A DNA stretch of 64,000 bases from JBBITI01 sp963735055 (GCA_963735055.1 CAVTJN010000005.1:50927-114926); one strand, 5' to 3'. Counted from the first letter of the stretch, positions 25,064-34,538 are shown. Notes: generated from the sequence alone by a model not told the origin. A program made the numbers and translations.

Positions 25064-25891
25064 ATGAAGATCGTCTGTTTCGTCTCGGGGTCCGGGACGA
25101 ACTACCAACAGATCGCCCTCAAGCACCCCGGCCACCATTACCTGGTCTTCTCCAACCGGCCGGGGTGCGGCGGAACCGAAAAAGCCCGGAAGAATGGACA
25201 CCCATTGATTGAACTCAGCCACCTTCCCTACCTCAGGAGCGCCCGCCGGCAGTACGGTCCGGGCGGCATCCCACGCAACTGCCCCGAAAGAGAAGCCTAT
25301 GAGAAGGAAGCGTTCCGGCTGATTGAAGATCGGCTGCAGGGCCAACCCGACCTGATTTGCCTTGCCGGTTACGACCAGTGGACCACCGACTGGCTGGTGG
25401 ACGCCCATTACCCCCGCATCCTGAACATCCATCCCGGGGATACCACCCGGGGTTATGCCGGATTGGGTTGGGTTGCCACTGCCCGGGCCATTCTGGCCGG
25501 TGATGAGGCGGTGAGGTCGACGCTGTTTGTTGTCGACAAAGGAGAAGACAGCGGGCCGGTGCTCATCCAGTCACGGCCCTTGAAGATCGTTACTGCTCTC
25601 GCCGGGGCTGAGGTCAAACAGCCCCGGGGACTGCTCAACCGGTTGAGCCAGATGAAGCAGTTCGCCGGCCGGACGTACGATGAGTTCCGGGACAAAGCCG
25701 GTCCCGACGACAAAGCGGCCATGAAGCTCATCGGCGAGACCATTCAAGATACGCTTAAGGTGACCGGAGACTGGGAGATCTATCCCTACGGAGTGGGGCT
25801 TATCGGGCGGGGAGCAGTCGAACTGGAGGGTCGAACCGTCTACCTCAACGGCGCCCGAATGCCCGAACACGGCTACCGAATGGACGGATAG
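25064..25891 (+). CDS. Formyltransferase-fold protein, PurN-like (275 aa)
   Basis: The N-terminus KIVCFVSGSGTNYQQI is like glycinamide ribonucleotide formyltransferase. The catalytic region reads NIHPGDTTRGYAGLGWVATA and the conserved Asp occurs in VDKGEDSGPVLIQS. It is longer than PurN (~200 aa), with extra sequence in the middle and a C-terminal extension, so it may act on another amine or sugar nucleotide using formyl-tetrahydrofolate. ATG 25064 gives the natural N-terminus. An in-frame GTG at 25022 coincides with the predicted transcription start and would yield 14 extra residues from a leaderless message. Confidence 0.78.
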   Translation: MKIVCFVSGSGTNYQQIALKHPGHHYLVFSNRPGCGGTEKARKNGHPLIELSHLPYLRSARRQYGPGGIPRNCPEREAYEKEAFRLIEDRLQGQPDLICLAGYDQWTTDWLVDAHYPRILNIHPGDTTRGYAGLGWVATARAILAGDEAVRSTLFVVDKGEDSGPVLIQSRPLKIVTALAGAEVKQPRGLLNRLSQMKQFAGRTYDEFRDKAGPDDKAAMKLIGETIQDTLKVTGDWEIYPYGVGLIGRGAVELEGRTVYLNGARMPEHGYRMDG

Positions 25892-25910
25892 TCATCCGGC
25901 GGCCGGAGGA

Positions 25911-28346
25911 CTACGCCTTTTCCAGCTTCTCGAAGTTCGTGATGGCCACCACCTGGTCGTCACCGCTCATGTCCATCAGCCTGACGCCCTGCGTGGAGCG
26001 GCCCTGGACCGAGATCTCTTTGACCGGAGTAGCAATGATAATGCCGTCGGCGGAGATGATCATCACCTGCTGGGTCAGGGTAACCAGCCGGGCAGCAGCC
26101 AGCTCCCCCCGCTTCTCGGACAGCTTGTAGGTCCGGGTACCCCGCCCTCCCCGGTGCTGGAGACGGTAGCGCATCACCTGAGTGAGCTTCCCGTACCCTT
26201 TGGTAGTAACCGTCAGCACCAGGGCATCGTTGACGGCGATATCCATACCGACCGCTTTGTCGCCTTCGCCGAGCCGGATGCCCCGCACCCCGCCCGCGGT
26301 CCGCGAGCGTGTCGGGACGCCGGCTACCGGGAACCGGATCGACATACCTTTTTGGGTGACGATCAGCACGTCATCCTCGTCGGTGGCTACCCGGGTCGCC
26401 AGCAGTTCATCCTTGGGCTCCACGTCCATCGCGATCAGCCCGCTGCTGCGGACGTTGGCGAAGTTGTCCAGCGCCGTCTTCTTGATTTCGCCCCGCTCGG
26501 TAACCATCAACAACGCCCTTCCGGCCATTGCCGGCGTCACCAGCATCACGTCGGCAATGCGCTCGCCCTCGGCAATCGGGAACATGTTGATGGCGGCGAC
26601 GCCTTTTGCGGCCCGCGTCGTGGCCGCCGCCAGTTCCCAGCACCGGAGACGGAAGGCCTTACCCCGGTTGGTGAAGAACAGCAAACTGTCGTGAGTATCG
26701 GCCACGGTCAGCAGATTGACGGCATCGTCCTCGCGTGTGTTCATGCCGATGATACCTTTGCCCCCGCGGTGCTGCGTCGTGTACAACTGGGCCGGCACGC
26801 GTTTCACAAAACCGCGGTTGCTGATCGTAACCACCATGCTCTGGTGCGGAATGAGGTCTTCCTCCCGGAAATCCACTTCTCCCTGGAGACTGATCTCGGT
26901 ACGGCGGGCATCGCCGAATTTATCTTTGAGCTCGGTGGCTTCGCCCTTCACCAGTGTCAGTATCTTCTTGGGATCGGCCAGCAGGCCCTCCAGATAGGTA
27001 ATGGTCTTCTGGACCTCGGCCAATTCATCAAGGATCTTCTGCCGCTCCAGACTGGCGAGACGGCGTAGCGGCATGTCAAGGATCGCCTGGGCCTGGACCT
27101 GCGACAGACTGAACTCGGTCATCAGGGCCTGGCGCGCTTTGTCCACGTTTTCGGACTGGCGGATAACGGCGATCACCCTTTCAATATGATCAAGGGCGAT
27201 TTTGAGACCTTCCAGGATATGGGCCCGGTCCTTCGCCTGCTTCAGTTCAAAGCGCGACCGGCGCGTGATGACCACGAAGCGGAAGTCGATGAAATGCTGA
27301 ATGGCCTCTTTGAGACTGAGCACCTTCGGCTGGCCGTCGACAAGCGCCAGCATGTTGACGAAGAACGCCGACTGCATTGAGGTGTGCTTGTACAGGTTGT
27401 TGAGGACCTGCTGGGGTTGAGCCTCCCTCCGCAGATCGACCACCACCCGCATCCCCTCCCGGTCGGACTCATCGCGGACCTCACTGATCCCGGCTATCTT
27501 CTTCTCCGCGCCCAGGGTGGCAATACGCTCCACCAGGGCGGACTTGTTGGTCTGGTAAGGCAATTCGCTCACGATGATCTGCCGGCGCCCGCCCTCGGTG
27601 GCCTCATCGATGGTTGCCCGGGCGCGGACCACAATGCGGCCGTGCCCGGTAGCGTAAGCGCTCTTGATACCTTCGAGGCCCAGGATGATGCCCCCGGTCG
27701 GAAAGTCGGGGCCTTTAACGAACCTGGCCAGGTCTTCGACGGTCGCCTCCGGATTGTCGACAAGATGGATCAACGCGTCGCAGATCTCGTTCAAGTTGTG
27801 CGGCGGAATGTTGGTGGCCATGCCCACGGCGATGCCCGAACTGCCGTTGACCAGGAGATTCGGGAGACGGGTCGGCAGGACCGACGGCTCCACCAGGCTG
27901 CTGTCGAAATTGGGCACGAAGTCCACAGTGTCGCTGTCGATGTTGAGCAGCATTTGCTCGGCGATTTGTGAAAGACGGGCCTCCGTGTACCGCATGGCAG
28001 CTGGCGGGTCGCTGTCGACGCTCCCGAAGTTGCCCTGGCCATCAACCAGCATGTAGCGCATGGAGAAGTCCTGGGCCAGCCGCACCATGGCCTCGTAGAT
28101 CGGGCTATCGCCATGCGGGTGGAACTTACCCATGACCTCGCCGACGATACGGGCGCTCTTCTTGTAGGGTGTGTTGTAGCGCATGCCCATGTCGTTCATG
28201 GCGTACATGATGCGCCGCTGTACCGGCTTCAGACCGTCGCGGACATCCGGCAGCGCCCGTGACACGATAACGCTCATAGCGTAGTCCAGATAGGAACTAC
28301 GCATTTCCGACTCGATTGTTACCGGTCTCTTCTTACCAACAACCAC
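25911..28346 (-). CDS. gyrA: DNA gyrase subunit A
   Basis: Complete 811-residue type II topoisomerase A subunit. It has the quinolone-pocket segment GKFHPHGDSPIYEAMVRLAQ, the catalytic Tyr in PPAAMRYTEARL, the GyrA box QHRGGKGI (early in the C-terminal domain) and the repeated beta-pinwheel blades. Introduces negative supercoils together with GyrB, which is not in the window. The Ser and Glu at the two main quinolone positions are the susceptible-type residues. The start is GTG (28346), 9 bp after the stop of the TPR gene, so the two are cotranscribed. Confidence 0.97.
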   Translation of the reverse strand: MVVGKKRPVTIESEMRSSYLDYAMSVIVSRALPDVRDGLKPVQRRIMYAMNDMGMRYNTPYKKSARIVGEVMGKFHPHGDSPIYEAMVRLAQDFSMRYMLVDGQGNFGSVDSDPPAAMRYTEARLSQIAEQMLLNIDSDTVDFVPNFDSSLVEPSVLPTRLPNLLVNGSSGIAVGMATNIPPHNLNEICDALIHLVDNPEATVEDLARFVKGPDFPTGGIILGLEGIKSAYATGHGRIVVRARATIDEATEGGRRQIIVSELPYQTNKSALVERIATLGAEKKIAGISEVRDESDREGMRVVVDLRREAQPQQVLNNLYKHTSMQSAFFVNMLALVDGQPKVLSLKEAIQHFIDFRFVVITRRSRFELKQAKDRAHILEGLKIALDHIERVIAVIRQSENVDKARQALMTEFSLSQVQAQAILDMPLRRLASLERQKILDELAEVQKTITYLEGLLADPKKILTLVKGEATELKDKFGDARRTEISLQGEVDFREEDLIPHQSMVVTISNRGFVKRVPAQLYTTQHRGGKGIIGMNTREDDAVNLLTVADTHDSLLFFTNRGKAFRLRCWELAAATTRAAKGVAAINMFPIAEGERIADVMLVTPAMAGRALLMVTERGEIKKTALDNFANVRSSGLIAMDVEPKDELLATRVATDEDDVLIVTQKGMSIRFPVAGVPTRSRTAGGVRGIRLGEGDKAVGMDIAVNDALVLTVTTKGYGKLTQVMRYRLQHRGGRGTRTYKLSEKRGELAAARLVTLTQQVMIISADGIIIATPVKEISVQGRSTQGVRLMDMSGDDQVVAITNFEKLEKA

Positions 28347-28355
28347 ATCTGCACC

Positions 28356-29180
28356 CTATTCTTCGTTGTCCTCGTCTCCGTCGGCGGACTCTTCGACGAA
28401 CACCTCCGCCTCTTCGCCCTCCTCACCGCCGACAATGGTGTAGCTGGGCTCACCAGGCAGGGACTCTTCGTACTCGAGTTCCCGCCGGATCATCCGGTCG
28501 CCGGTAGGATTCCACAGGCCCGGCTCGTTATCCCGTTGCGGAAAGGACAGCCGCCCTGCCTGGGACGGGTCCTGGTAGGTCTCCCGAATAATAACCGTCA
28601 CATTGCCTTCGGCCGTGGCGCTCACGACTGCTGCGCTGTACTGGTTCCCGCCTTCCATCAGCTTGATGAGCCTTTGTCCGTGCCGGGGGTCTATCTTCCC
28701 TACGTATTCGCCGAGGCTATTGTCCACCAGCAGGCTGGCGCCGTCGATCCTCAAGCTCAGGATGGCGCCGGTGACCAGTTTCGCCAGCACTTCCGTTTTG
28801 GCAATCGAAGCCAGACTCACCACGCCCGCCTTACCCACTTCCTTGATGAACTGTTGCGGCTCCACCTTTTGGAGCCGCGCCTCGGCTGGTGTCGCCGACC
28901 CGCTCAGCAGCGACAGCCTGGTGAGGTTCTTCTGGGCAATCGTGTTGTACGGGTCCAATTTGATAGCCTTGCGGTACGACTCCCTTGCCAGGGAATATTC
29001 CCCGAGTTCCATATACGCCCGGCCCAGGCGGTTATATGCGTCAATATCATCCGGGAAGCTCTGCAGCAGGGTCTTGTTGGCGACCACCACCTCCTGCCAT
29101 CGCCCCTCCATGGCCAAGGCAACAGCCTGCTTGCTTGCCTGACGCCTCAATCTCGATTTATCTTCTTCTCGATATGCCAT
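28356..29180 (-). CDS. TPR-repeat protein upstream of gyrA (274 aa)
   Basis: Residues ~20-95 contain two to three tetratricopeptide repeats (ALAMEGRWQEVVVANKTLLQ; YNRLGRAYMELGEYSLARES). The middle region (LRIDGASLLVDNSLGEYVGK, then HGQRLIKLMEGG) looks like a small conserved beta domain, and the C-terminal ~30 residues are very acidic. No signal peptide. The same neighbour relation with gyrA is, to my recollection, seen in other Dehalococcoidia. A nucleic-acid-related scaffold role is possible but not established. Confidence 0.82.
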   Translation of the reverse strand: MAYREEDKSRLRRQASKQAVALAMEGRWQEVVVANKTLLQSFPDDIDAYNRLGRAYMELGEYSLARESYRKAIKLDPYNTIAQKNLTRLSLLSGSATPAEARLQKVEPQQFIKEVGKAGVVSLASIAKTEVLAKLVTGAILSLRIDGASLLVDNSLGEYVGKIDPRHGQRLIKLMEGGNQYSAAVVSATAEGNVTVIIRETYQDPSQAGRLSFPQRDNEPGLWNPTGDRMIRRELEYEESLPGEPSYTIVGGEEGEEAEVFVEESADGDEDNEE

Positions 29181-29358
29181 GACAGCAGTCTGCCTCCACT
29201 CTATTGAAGCAACATTCTAACCCAAAATCACCCGCCCGGTCTATAGGCAACCAGCAACCGGTTATTATCGGGCAAATTGTGGTCCTCCTCGCTCTTGCGG
29301 GGACAGTCCCTGGTCGGCGGACCGGGCCATTCCTGACTCACCCACGGGGCTTGCCACC

Positions 29359-29390
29359 TGGATCCGCGCTTCCGCGGGGATGACGAAGAG
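29359..29390. repeat. REP-like palindromic element
   Basis: ATCCGCG CTTC CGCGGGGAT with flanking TGACGA matches the widespread intergenic repeat of the type ATCCCCGC-GCGGGGATGACG. It lies in the 310-bp gene-free stretch 29181-29490 between the TPR gene and lysC; nothing else is seen there. Confidence 0.5.
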
Positions 29391-29490
29391 CGCCAGATTC
29401 CGTCAACGACAGGCATGGAAGACGGGCCGGCGTCCTTGTCGTGGCACGTGACGAGTGTCCCTGCAACCTCGTTGGGAAACCGGGGGCCGG

Positions 29491-30711
29491 CTACTTTTCG
29501 ACGTCGAGTTCGAAGGCCCGGTGTAAGGCCAGCGTCGCGTCCTTGACCCTGGACCGGTCGATGATGCAGGTAATCCGGATCTCGGAGGTGGATATGAGCT
29601 GTATATTGATGCCCTGATCACTAAGCACCCTGAACATGCGGGCGGCGTAGCCAGGGGTGTTCTGCATACCGGTGCCGATGATGCTCACCTTACCCAGCCG
29701 CGCATCGCTGAGACAATCGGCGGCCCCCATCGATCTGGAGATCGGTTCGACCACCTTCATGGCCTTGGCCAATTCACTCTCAGCCACGGTAAACGTGAGA
29801 TCGGTAATATTGTGGGCGCTGGCGTTCTGGACGATAGTATCGACGCTGATATTGGCCTTGACCAGCGATTCAAAAATGGCAGCGGCAATGCCGGGCCGGT
29901 CCGGAACCCCGACCACCGTGATCTTGGCCACGTCCAGATCGTGGGCGATGCTTCTGACCTTGTTGCGCACTTCCATGGTGACTTCTCCGTGAATTAGCGT
30001 TCCGGGCCGGTCAACGAAGCTCGAGCGCACGACGATCGGCACATTGTAGACCGCGCCCAGCTCGATGGCCCGCGGATGCATCACTTTGTTACCGTAAGTC
30101 GCCACTTCCAACATTTCGTCGTACGAGATGTCCTTGAGGCACCGCGCCTCCGGCGCGATCCGCGGGTCAGCGGTGTAGATGCCTTCGACGTCCGTAAAGC
30201 GCTCGCAGACATCTGCCTTGAGGCTGGCGGCCAGCGCCACCAGCGTGGTGTCGGAGCCACCTCTCCCCAGCGTGGTCACGTCCATCTCACTGGTAACACC
30301 CTGGAATCCGGCGACAATGACGATCTTGCCCTGTTCCAGTTCCCGGACCACCCGGACCGGGTCCATGTCCACGATGCGGGCGCGGCTATGGTTGGCATCC
30401 GTCTTGATGCCGGCCTGGGCGCCGCTCAGGCTGATGGCCTCCTGCCCCAGGTTACGAAGGGCCATCGCCAGTAGACTGCTCGAAACGAGTTCGCCGGTGG
30501 AGACCAGGGCGTCGAGTTCGCGCTCGCTGGGGCTGTCAGTTACCGCCCGGGCCAGCTTCAACAGGTCATCGGTGGTATCGCCCATGGCGGAGACGACGAC
30601 CACCATGCGGTCCCCGCTTGCCCAGCGCCCGCTGATACGATGCGCTACATTCCGTATCTTCTCAGCATCGGCGAGCGAACTGCCGCCATACTTCTGAACT
30701 ACCAGGGCCAT
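29491..30711 (-). CDS. lysC: Aspartate kinase
   Basis: Phosphorylates aspartate, the first step to lysine, threonine and methionine. The catalytic domain starts VVQKYGGSSLADAEKI. GRGGSDTTLVALA and a RFTDVEGIYTADPRI-type segment follow. Two ACT domains occupy the last ~150 residues (VGVPDRPGIAAAIFESLVKA; GTGMQNTPGYAARMFRVLSD), indicating feedback control by an amino acid. Length 406 is normal for the monofunctional class. It lies 20 bp downstream of the apgM-like gene, forming an operon. Confidence 0.96.
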   Translation of the reverse strand: MALVVQKYGGSSLADAEKIRNVAHRISGRWASGDRMVVVVSAMGDTTDDLLKLARAVTDSPSERELDALVSTGELVSSSLLAMALRNLGQEAISLSGAQAGIKTDANHSRARIVDMDPVRVVRELEQGKIVIVAGFQGVTSEMDVTTLGRGGSDTTLVALAASLKADVCERFTDVEGIYTADPRIAPEARCLKDISYDEMLEVATYGNKVMHPRAIELGAVYNVPIVVRSSFVDRPGTLIHGEVTMEVRNKVRSIAHDLDVAKITVVGVPDRPGIAAAIFESLVKANISVDTIVQNASAHNITDLTFTVAESELAKAMKVVEPISRSMGAADCLSDARLGKVSIIGTGMQNTPGYAARMFRVLSDQGINIQLISTSEIRITCIIDRSRVKDATLALHRAFELDVEK

Positions 30712-30731
30712 CTTACTGTCCTATGCGAGCG

Positions 30732-31919
30732 TTACCGGCCGTGAACAAGAGTTTTTATGATATTACAGCCGGGATCGATTATCAAGCCCGTCTTGCGGCC
30801 TTCAGGCTCGGTAAACCGTCTGGCGCCATTCGCCGCCAGTCCCGGTCCCCAAAGCACAAACGGCACCGCATCAGAATTATGGGTGCGCGTCGAAATCGGA
30901 GTCGGGTGATCGGGCATCACCAGCACCCTGAGTTCGTCGCCGTGCCAGCTCAGCAGCCGGCTCAAGATCTCATGATCGATTCGCTGGATTGCCTCCACCT
31001 TCTCGTCGATCGAACCCCCGTGGCCGGCTTCATCCGGCGCCTCAACGTGGATGACTGCCAGGTCGTGCCGCTGCAGCGCCTGGAGTGCCCCATCAGCCTG
31101 CCCGGCGTAGTTGTTGTCCAACCCGTCGGTGGCGCCCGGGACGTTCAGAATCGTCATCCCCATCATTTGGCCCAAGCCCCGAAGCAGGTCCACGCCCGAC
31201 GTCATGGCCGCCCTGAGCCCATACTGCTGGCTGAACGGCGGCATGTCCGGTATGGCGCCGGTGCCCCAGAACAGCCAGACGGTCGAGGCGGGAACCTCGC
31301 CGCGGGCCCGCCGGGCAACGTTTACCGGATGGTCTCCGAGGACGGCCTCAGACCGCGTCATAAGCGCCCGGAGTACGTCACTCCCGGGACCGGTGGGCAT
31401 GAACCCGGCGACGGGCTGCCCGGGGATATCGTGGGGTGGGGTGCAGGTCGCGGCCAGGGTCTGCTCCTGCCCGGCCAGCCTCAGGATATGACGGTAGCTG
31501 ACACCGGGAAAGAACCGCGCCTTCTCGTTCCCGAGAGCGTCGTTCAGCGCCGACACGAGCTGCCCCGCTTCTTCGTTCGATATGTGACCGGCGCTGTAGT
31601 CCAGCATCTTGCCGTCCCGGACGGCGACCAGATTGCAGCGGAAAACGACTTCTCCCGCGGCGACCGGGATGCCCATGCTCAGGGCTTCAATACCGGCCCG
31701 GCCGCGATAGTAGATGGTGGGGTCGTAGCCGAGGACCGACATGCAGGCGCAGGCGCTGGAGGGTTCCATACCTTCAGGCACAGTGCGGGCCGTCCCCACC
31801 AGTCCGGCGCGCGCCATGGCATCGAGACCGGGCGTGCGGGCCAGCTCGAGACAGGTCTCACCCCGCCCCGGGACCGGCAAATCGGCCGCGCCGTCCATAA
31901 TGACGACACAGTACTTCAT
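30732..31919 (-). CDS. ApgM-type phosphoglycerate mutase or proposed homoserine kinase (395 aa)
   Basis: Member of the alkaline-phosphatase superfamily: VVIMDGAADLP carries the first metal Asp, PSSACACMSVLGYDP contains the Ser nucleophile, and VIHVEAPDEAGHGG and VMPDHPTP carry the later metal ligands. The archaeal-type 2,3-bisphosphoglycerate-independent mutase and a subfamily proposed to be an alternative homoserine kinase share these features. Being directly upstream of aspartate kinase favours the homoserine kinase role (threonine pathway), but the sequence alone does not decide. No Shine-Dalgarno is evident before the ATG. Confidence 0.85.
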   Translation of the reverse strand: MKYCVVIMDGAADLPVPGRGETCLELARTPGLDAMARAGLVGTARTVPEGMEPSSACACMSVLGYDPTIYYRGRAGIEALSMGIPVAAGEVVFRCNLVAVRDGKMLDYSAGHISNEEAGQLVSALNDALGNEKARFFPGVSYRHILRLAGQEQTLAATCTPPHDIPGQPVAGFMPTGPGSDVLRALMTRSEAVLGDHPVNVARRARGEVPASTVWLFWGTGAIPDMPPFSQQYGLRAAMTSGVDLLRGLGQMMGMTILNVPGATDGLDNNYAGQADGALQALQRHDLAVIHVEAPDEAGHGGSIDEKVEAIQRIDHEILSRLLSWHGDELRVLVMPDHPTPISTRTHNSDAVPFVLWGPGLAANGARRFTEPEGRKTGLIIDPGCNIIKTLVHGR

Positions 31920-31984
31920 GAGCTATATCGTAACTCAGAGCGACTGGCGCCAACAAGCTTCAAGGAGCCCCGCAGATCCACCGT

Positions 31985-32013
31985 TTGCTCTTTACGATGC
32001 AGCAGCATATAAT
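31985..32013 (+). promoter_or_regulatory. Promoter of tRNA-Pro
   Basis: TTGCTC (31985-31990), 17-bp spacer, TATAAT (32008-32013); the tRNA begins 10 bp after the -10. Confidence 0.75.
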
Positions 32014-32022
32014 ATCTCGTTG

Positions 32023-32099
32023 CGGGGCGTAGCGCAGTCTGGTAGCGCGCAGCGTTCGGGACGCTGAGGCCGGAGGTTCAAATCCTCTCGCCCCGACCA
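32023..32099 (+). tRNA. tRNA-Pro (CGG)
   Basis: Cloverleaf with acceptor CGGGGCG/CGCCCCG, anticodon stem CAGCG/CGCTG with loop TTCGGGA (anticodon CGG), T arm GAGGTTCAAATCCTC and an encoded CCA end. Confidence 0.95.
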
Positions 32100-32245
32100 C
32101 ACAACTATCTTCCATCCGGAGCCGGGGTCTGGGCATTCAGGTTATGAAATTCCCTGGTCCTGCTTGTGCCGTTTCAATCTTCAAATAGATTGCAGTGCTC
32201 ATATAGATACCTCAGACAGAACAGAAAGGATTCTCTCCATACGAT

Positions 32246-32440
32246 TCCCCAGCCGCTGCATCCGCGTACCTGATGACCGGCGACCGCCAACTGCCTTAGG
32301 ATGCTGTGCAGGAGGCGCTGATCAAGACGTGGAAACACATTAGATCGTTGCGAAAGCCGGCCGGTCTAAGAGCGTGCCTGGCCCGCATCGTGCTCAAACG
32401 GAATAAGGCATCAGGCAAGGCAGCGAAAAGACGAGGGCGC
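32246..32440 (+). pseudogene. ECF sigma factor remnant
   Basis: Translation shows ASAYLMTGDRQLP, an in-frame TAG, then DAVQEALIKTWKHIRSLRKP and AGLRACLARIVLKRNKAS. This is the region 2 core of an extracytoplasmic-function sigma factor. Region 4 and the N-terminus are missing. Between tRNA-Pro and the M42 peptidase gene nothing else is recognisable. Confidence 0.68.
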
Positions 32441-32475
32441 ACGAGCGGGCATGGTCGACCGATCCACGGCCGAGA

Positions 32476-33537
32476 TCACACAGGCGTCCAATCGATCTGC
32501 GCCGTGACCCGATCGCAGAAACCGGCTATCAACCGAGCAGCATTCTCAATGTCGCCAAGGTGCATAATCTCGTTTGGCGTATGCATGTAACGCAGCGGCA
32601 CCCCGACCAGCCCGGTCGCGACGCCAGAGCGGGTCAACTGGAGTGCGTTGGCGTCTGTCCCAGTGCCCCCCGGCGCCGCCTCAACCTGGTATGGCATCTC
32701 GAGTTCCTTCGCCGTCTTCACAAGCAGGTCAAACACGACCGGGTTGATATTAGCGCCGCGAGTAATCTGCGGGCCGCCTCCGAGCTTCATATCACCAACC
32801 TTCTTCTTGTCGCCTCCCGGATAGTCTGTCGAGTGCCCGACGTCGGTGGCAATGCCAACCAGAGGATCGATATCGTATGCGCTGGTGCGTGCGCCCCGGA
32901 TGCCAACTTCCTCTTGCACCGTGGACACACCGGTAACGGACGCCTTGAGCGAGGTGCCCGAAATCAGCCGGAGCGCTTCCGCCACAACGAACACTCCCAT
33001 CTTGTCATCGAAGCTGCGTGCGACGCACAAGTCACCTCGCAGGCGTTGCAGCTCGTGCTCATATGTCACGCAATCCCCGACGGACACCACCGACTCGGCA
33101 TCGGCCTTGTCCTTGGCGCCGATGTCTATCCAGAGGTCGTCCAGCTTGGGCGTCTTGGCACGCTCTTCCTGGTCGAGCAAGTGTATCGCCTTGCGTCCGA
33201 GTACGCCCAGAATCGGCCCACTCGCCGTTTGGACCTTCACGCGCTGCCCCACCGTGACGATCGCATCGTGCCCGCCAATGGACCCGAAGTACAGCATCCC
33301 CTCGTCGCTTATGTACCGCACCTGGAACCCAATCTCGTCGGCATGCCCGGTGATCATGATGCGGGGCGACCCGCCCGGGTTCACCGTGGCATACACGTTG
33401 CCGAGCACATCTGTGCGGACATCGGCTGAGAACGCAGCCACTCGGTCGCGAAACACGCGCTGGACACGCTGCTCATAGCCGGAGGGGCCGGGTGTATCGA
33501 CAAGCCGCTTAAGAAAGTCGAAAGAGTCCTGCTGCAT
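32476..33537 (-). CDS. M42-family metallo-aminopeptidase (353 aa)
   Basis: Tetrahedral-type M42 peptidase. Metal and catalytic residues lie in ITGHADEIGF (His), ARSFDDKMGVF (bridging Asp), STVQEEVGIRGA (Glu-Glu), GIATDVGHS (Asp) and HTPNEIMHLGD (His). It removes N-terminal residues from short peptides in the cytoplasm. The ATG at 33537 has AAAGGAG upstream; the frame stays open further upstream but that part lacks similarity to the family. It is transcribed alone. Confidence 0.93.
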   Translation of the reverse strand: MQQDSFDFLKRLVDTPGPSGYEQRVQRVFRDRVAAFSADVRTDVLGNVYATVNPGGSPRIMITGHADEIGFQVRYISDEGMLYFGSIGGHDAIVTVGQRVKVQTASGPILGVLGRKAIHLLDQEERAKTPKLDDLWIDIGAKDKADAESVVSVGDCVTYEHELQRLRGDLCVARSFDDKMGVFVVAEALRLISGTSLKASVTGVSTVQEEVGIRGARTSAYDIDPLVGIATDVGHSTDYPGGDKKKVGDMKLGGGPQITRGANINPVVFDLLVKTAKELEMPYQVEAAPGGTGTDANALQLTRSGVATGLVGVPLRYMHTPNEIMHLGDIENAARLIAGFCDRVTAQIDWTPV

Positions 33538-33746
33538 CGTATCTCCTTTCATCGATCTGCCTGAATTGCCCTTCGCATCTTTGCACGCAGCACGCGTAGC
33601 CGTCAAGCAGCAAGCGCGCCCGCACGCTGAGACAAACAATTATCGTCTACTGTACCTCTCAGCCAGGCAGCGCTCGCTAAGGAGAGGTCGAGAGTCTCCT
33701 TATGACGTTACGTCCCCTGGTTCATGTTTCTCATTGGAGATGACTG

Positions 33747-33775
33747 TTGACAGCAGGTCCCAGCCGCGCTATCGT
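33747..33775 (+). promoter_or_regulatory. Promoter of the DUF5679 gene
   Basis: TTGACA (33747-33752), 17-bp spacer, TATCGT (33770-33775), followed by GGGAGG before the ATG at 33800. Confidence 0.7.
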
Positions 33776-33799
33776 TCAAGTCAAAAACGGGAGGGTGTC

Positions 33800-33943
33800 A
33801 TGGCAAAAGCGTACTGCGTGAAGTGCAAAGCGACCAGGGAAATAAAGAATCCCAAAGCAATCATAATGAAGAACAAGAAGCCTGCGACTCAGGGCATCTG
33901 CCCAACCTGCTCAACGAAAGTCTTCAGAATCGGGAAGGGCTGA
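33800..33943 (+). CDS. DUF5679 small zinc-ribbon protein (47 aa)
   Basis: Short basic protein with YCVKCKATREIKNPKAI and ICPTCSTKVFRIGKG, giving two CxxC pairs that should bind one zinc. GGGAGG (33789-33794) precedes the ATG. The family is common in Chloroflexota and Actinobacteria and often lies near topoisomerase or ribosomal genes; function unknown. It has its own consensus promoter. Confidence 0.88.
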   Translation: MAKAYCVKCKATREIKNPKAIIMKNKKPATQGICPTCSTKVFRIGKG

Positions 33944-33989
33944 ACACCCCCATCAAGAGATATTGTCACTGGTGCAAACTACTATTTTG

Positions 33990-34532
33990 TTACCCTGAAC
34001 TGCGATCCCACCCTTCGTCATACGATCCTCCTTCCACCTGACCGTTTGTGAGATCGACCGAAAAGGGCCACCATGAATCATCCCTTGGATCGTATGCTTC
34101 TCCAGACAGGGTTGTCACGTCGAGGAGAAGAGACCGCATCCCGTCCCAAGAGAGGCGACGCGTTTTCCACATCAACCCTTCAGACCCGATGCAAGCAAAC
34201 CAGAGGCCATTTCCGAACACGATCTCTTGAAGCTCAGGTACGTCGATTATCTTCTCAATTTGGCCGCCGAAATGTGTGACCAGAGAGCGCGTTTCGGGAT
34301 CGATGATGTACGCTTGCCCGCCAGCGATCACGATTACATCCCTGCCATTTGGATGTGGTGTGGCGTCGCTTACGCCGGCCAGTCCGAGCTGGAAATTACC
34401 AACCCAGGTTTCGCCTTTGTCTGTGTAGAATTCGACTGCCAAGCCTTCGCGATACATCTTTGGACCTGCGCTGAACTGTTCGGGCAGAGGTCCGTACGGA
34501 GGTCGGTATTGAAGTACCTTGAACTTCGACAC
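33990..34532 (-). CDS. Hypothetical protein, possible partial beta-propeller (180 aa)
   Basis: Not recognised. The sequence has beta-rich, WD-like segments (VSDATPHPNGRDVIVIAGGQ; AYIIDPETRSLVTHFGGQIE; IVFGNGLWFACIGSEGLMW) with many aromatic and Gly residues, as in small propeller or lectin-like proteins. No signal peptide. The GTG start at 34532 lies exactly where transcription should begin from the -10 at 34544-34539, so the message may be leaderless; an internal ATG (MYREGL) is an alternative. Confidence 0.6.
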   Translation of the reverse strand: MSKFKVLQYRPPYGPLPEQFSAGPKMYREGLAVEFYTDKGETWVGNFQLGLAGVSDATPHPNGRDVIVIAGGQAYIIDPETRSLVTHFGGQIEKIIDVPELQEIVFGNGLWFACIGSEGLMWKTRRLSWDGMRSLLLDVTTLSGEAYDPRDDSWWPFSVDLTNGQVEGGSYDEGWDRSSG

Positions 34533-34538
34533 AGCCCG

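Noticed and set aside
26154..27068. 304-codon frame opposite gyrA
   Set aside because: Shadow of a certain gene; the His/Gln/Gly-rich sequence arises from antisense codons.
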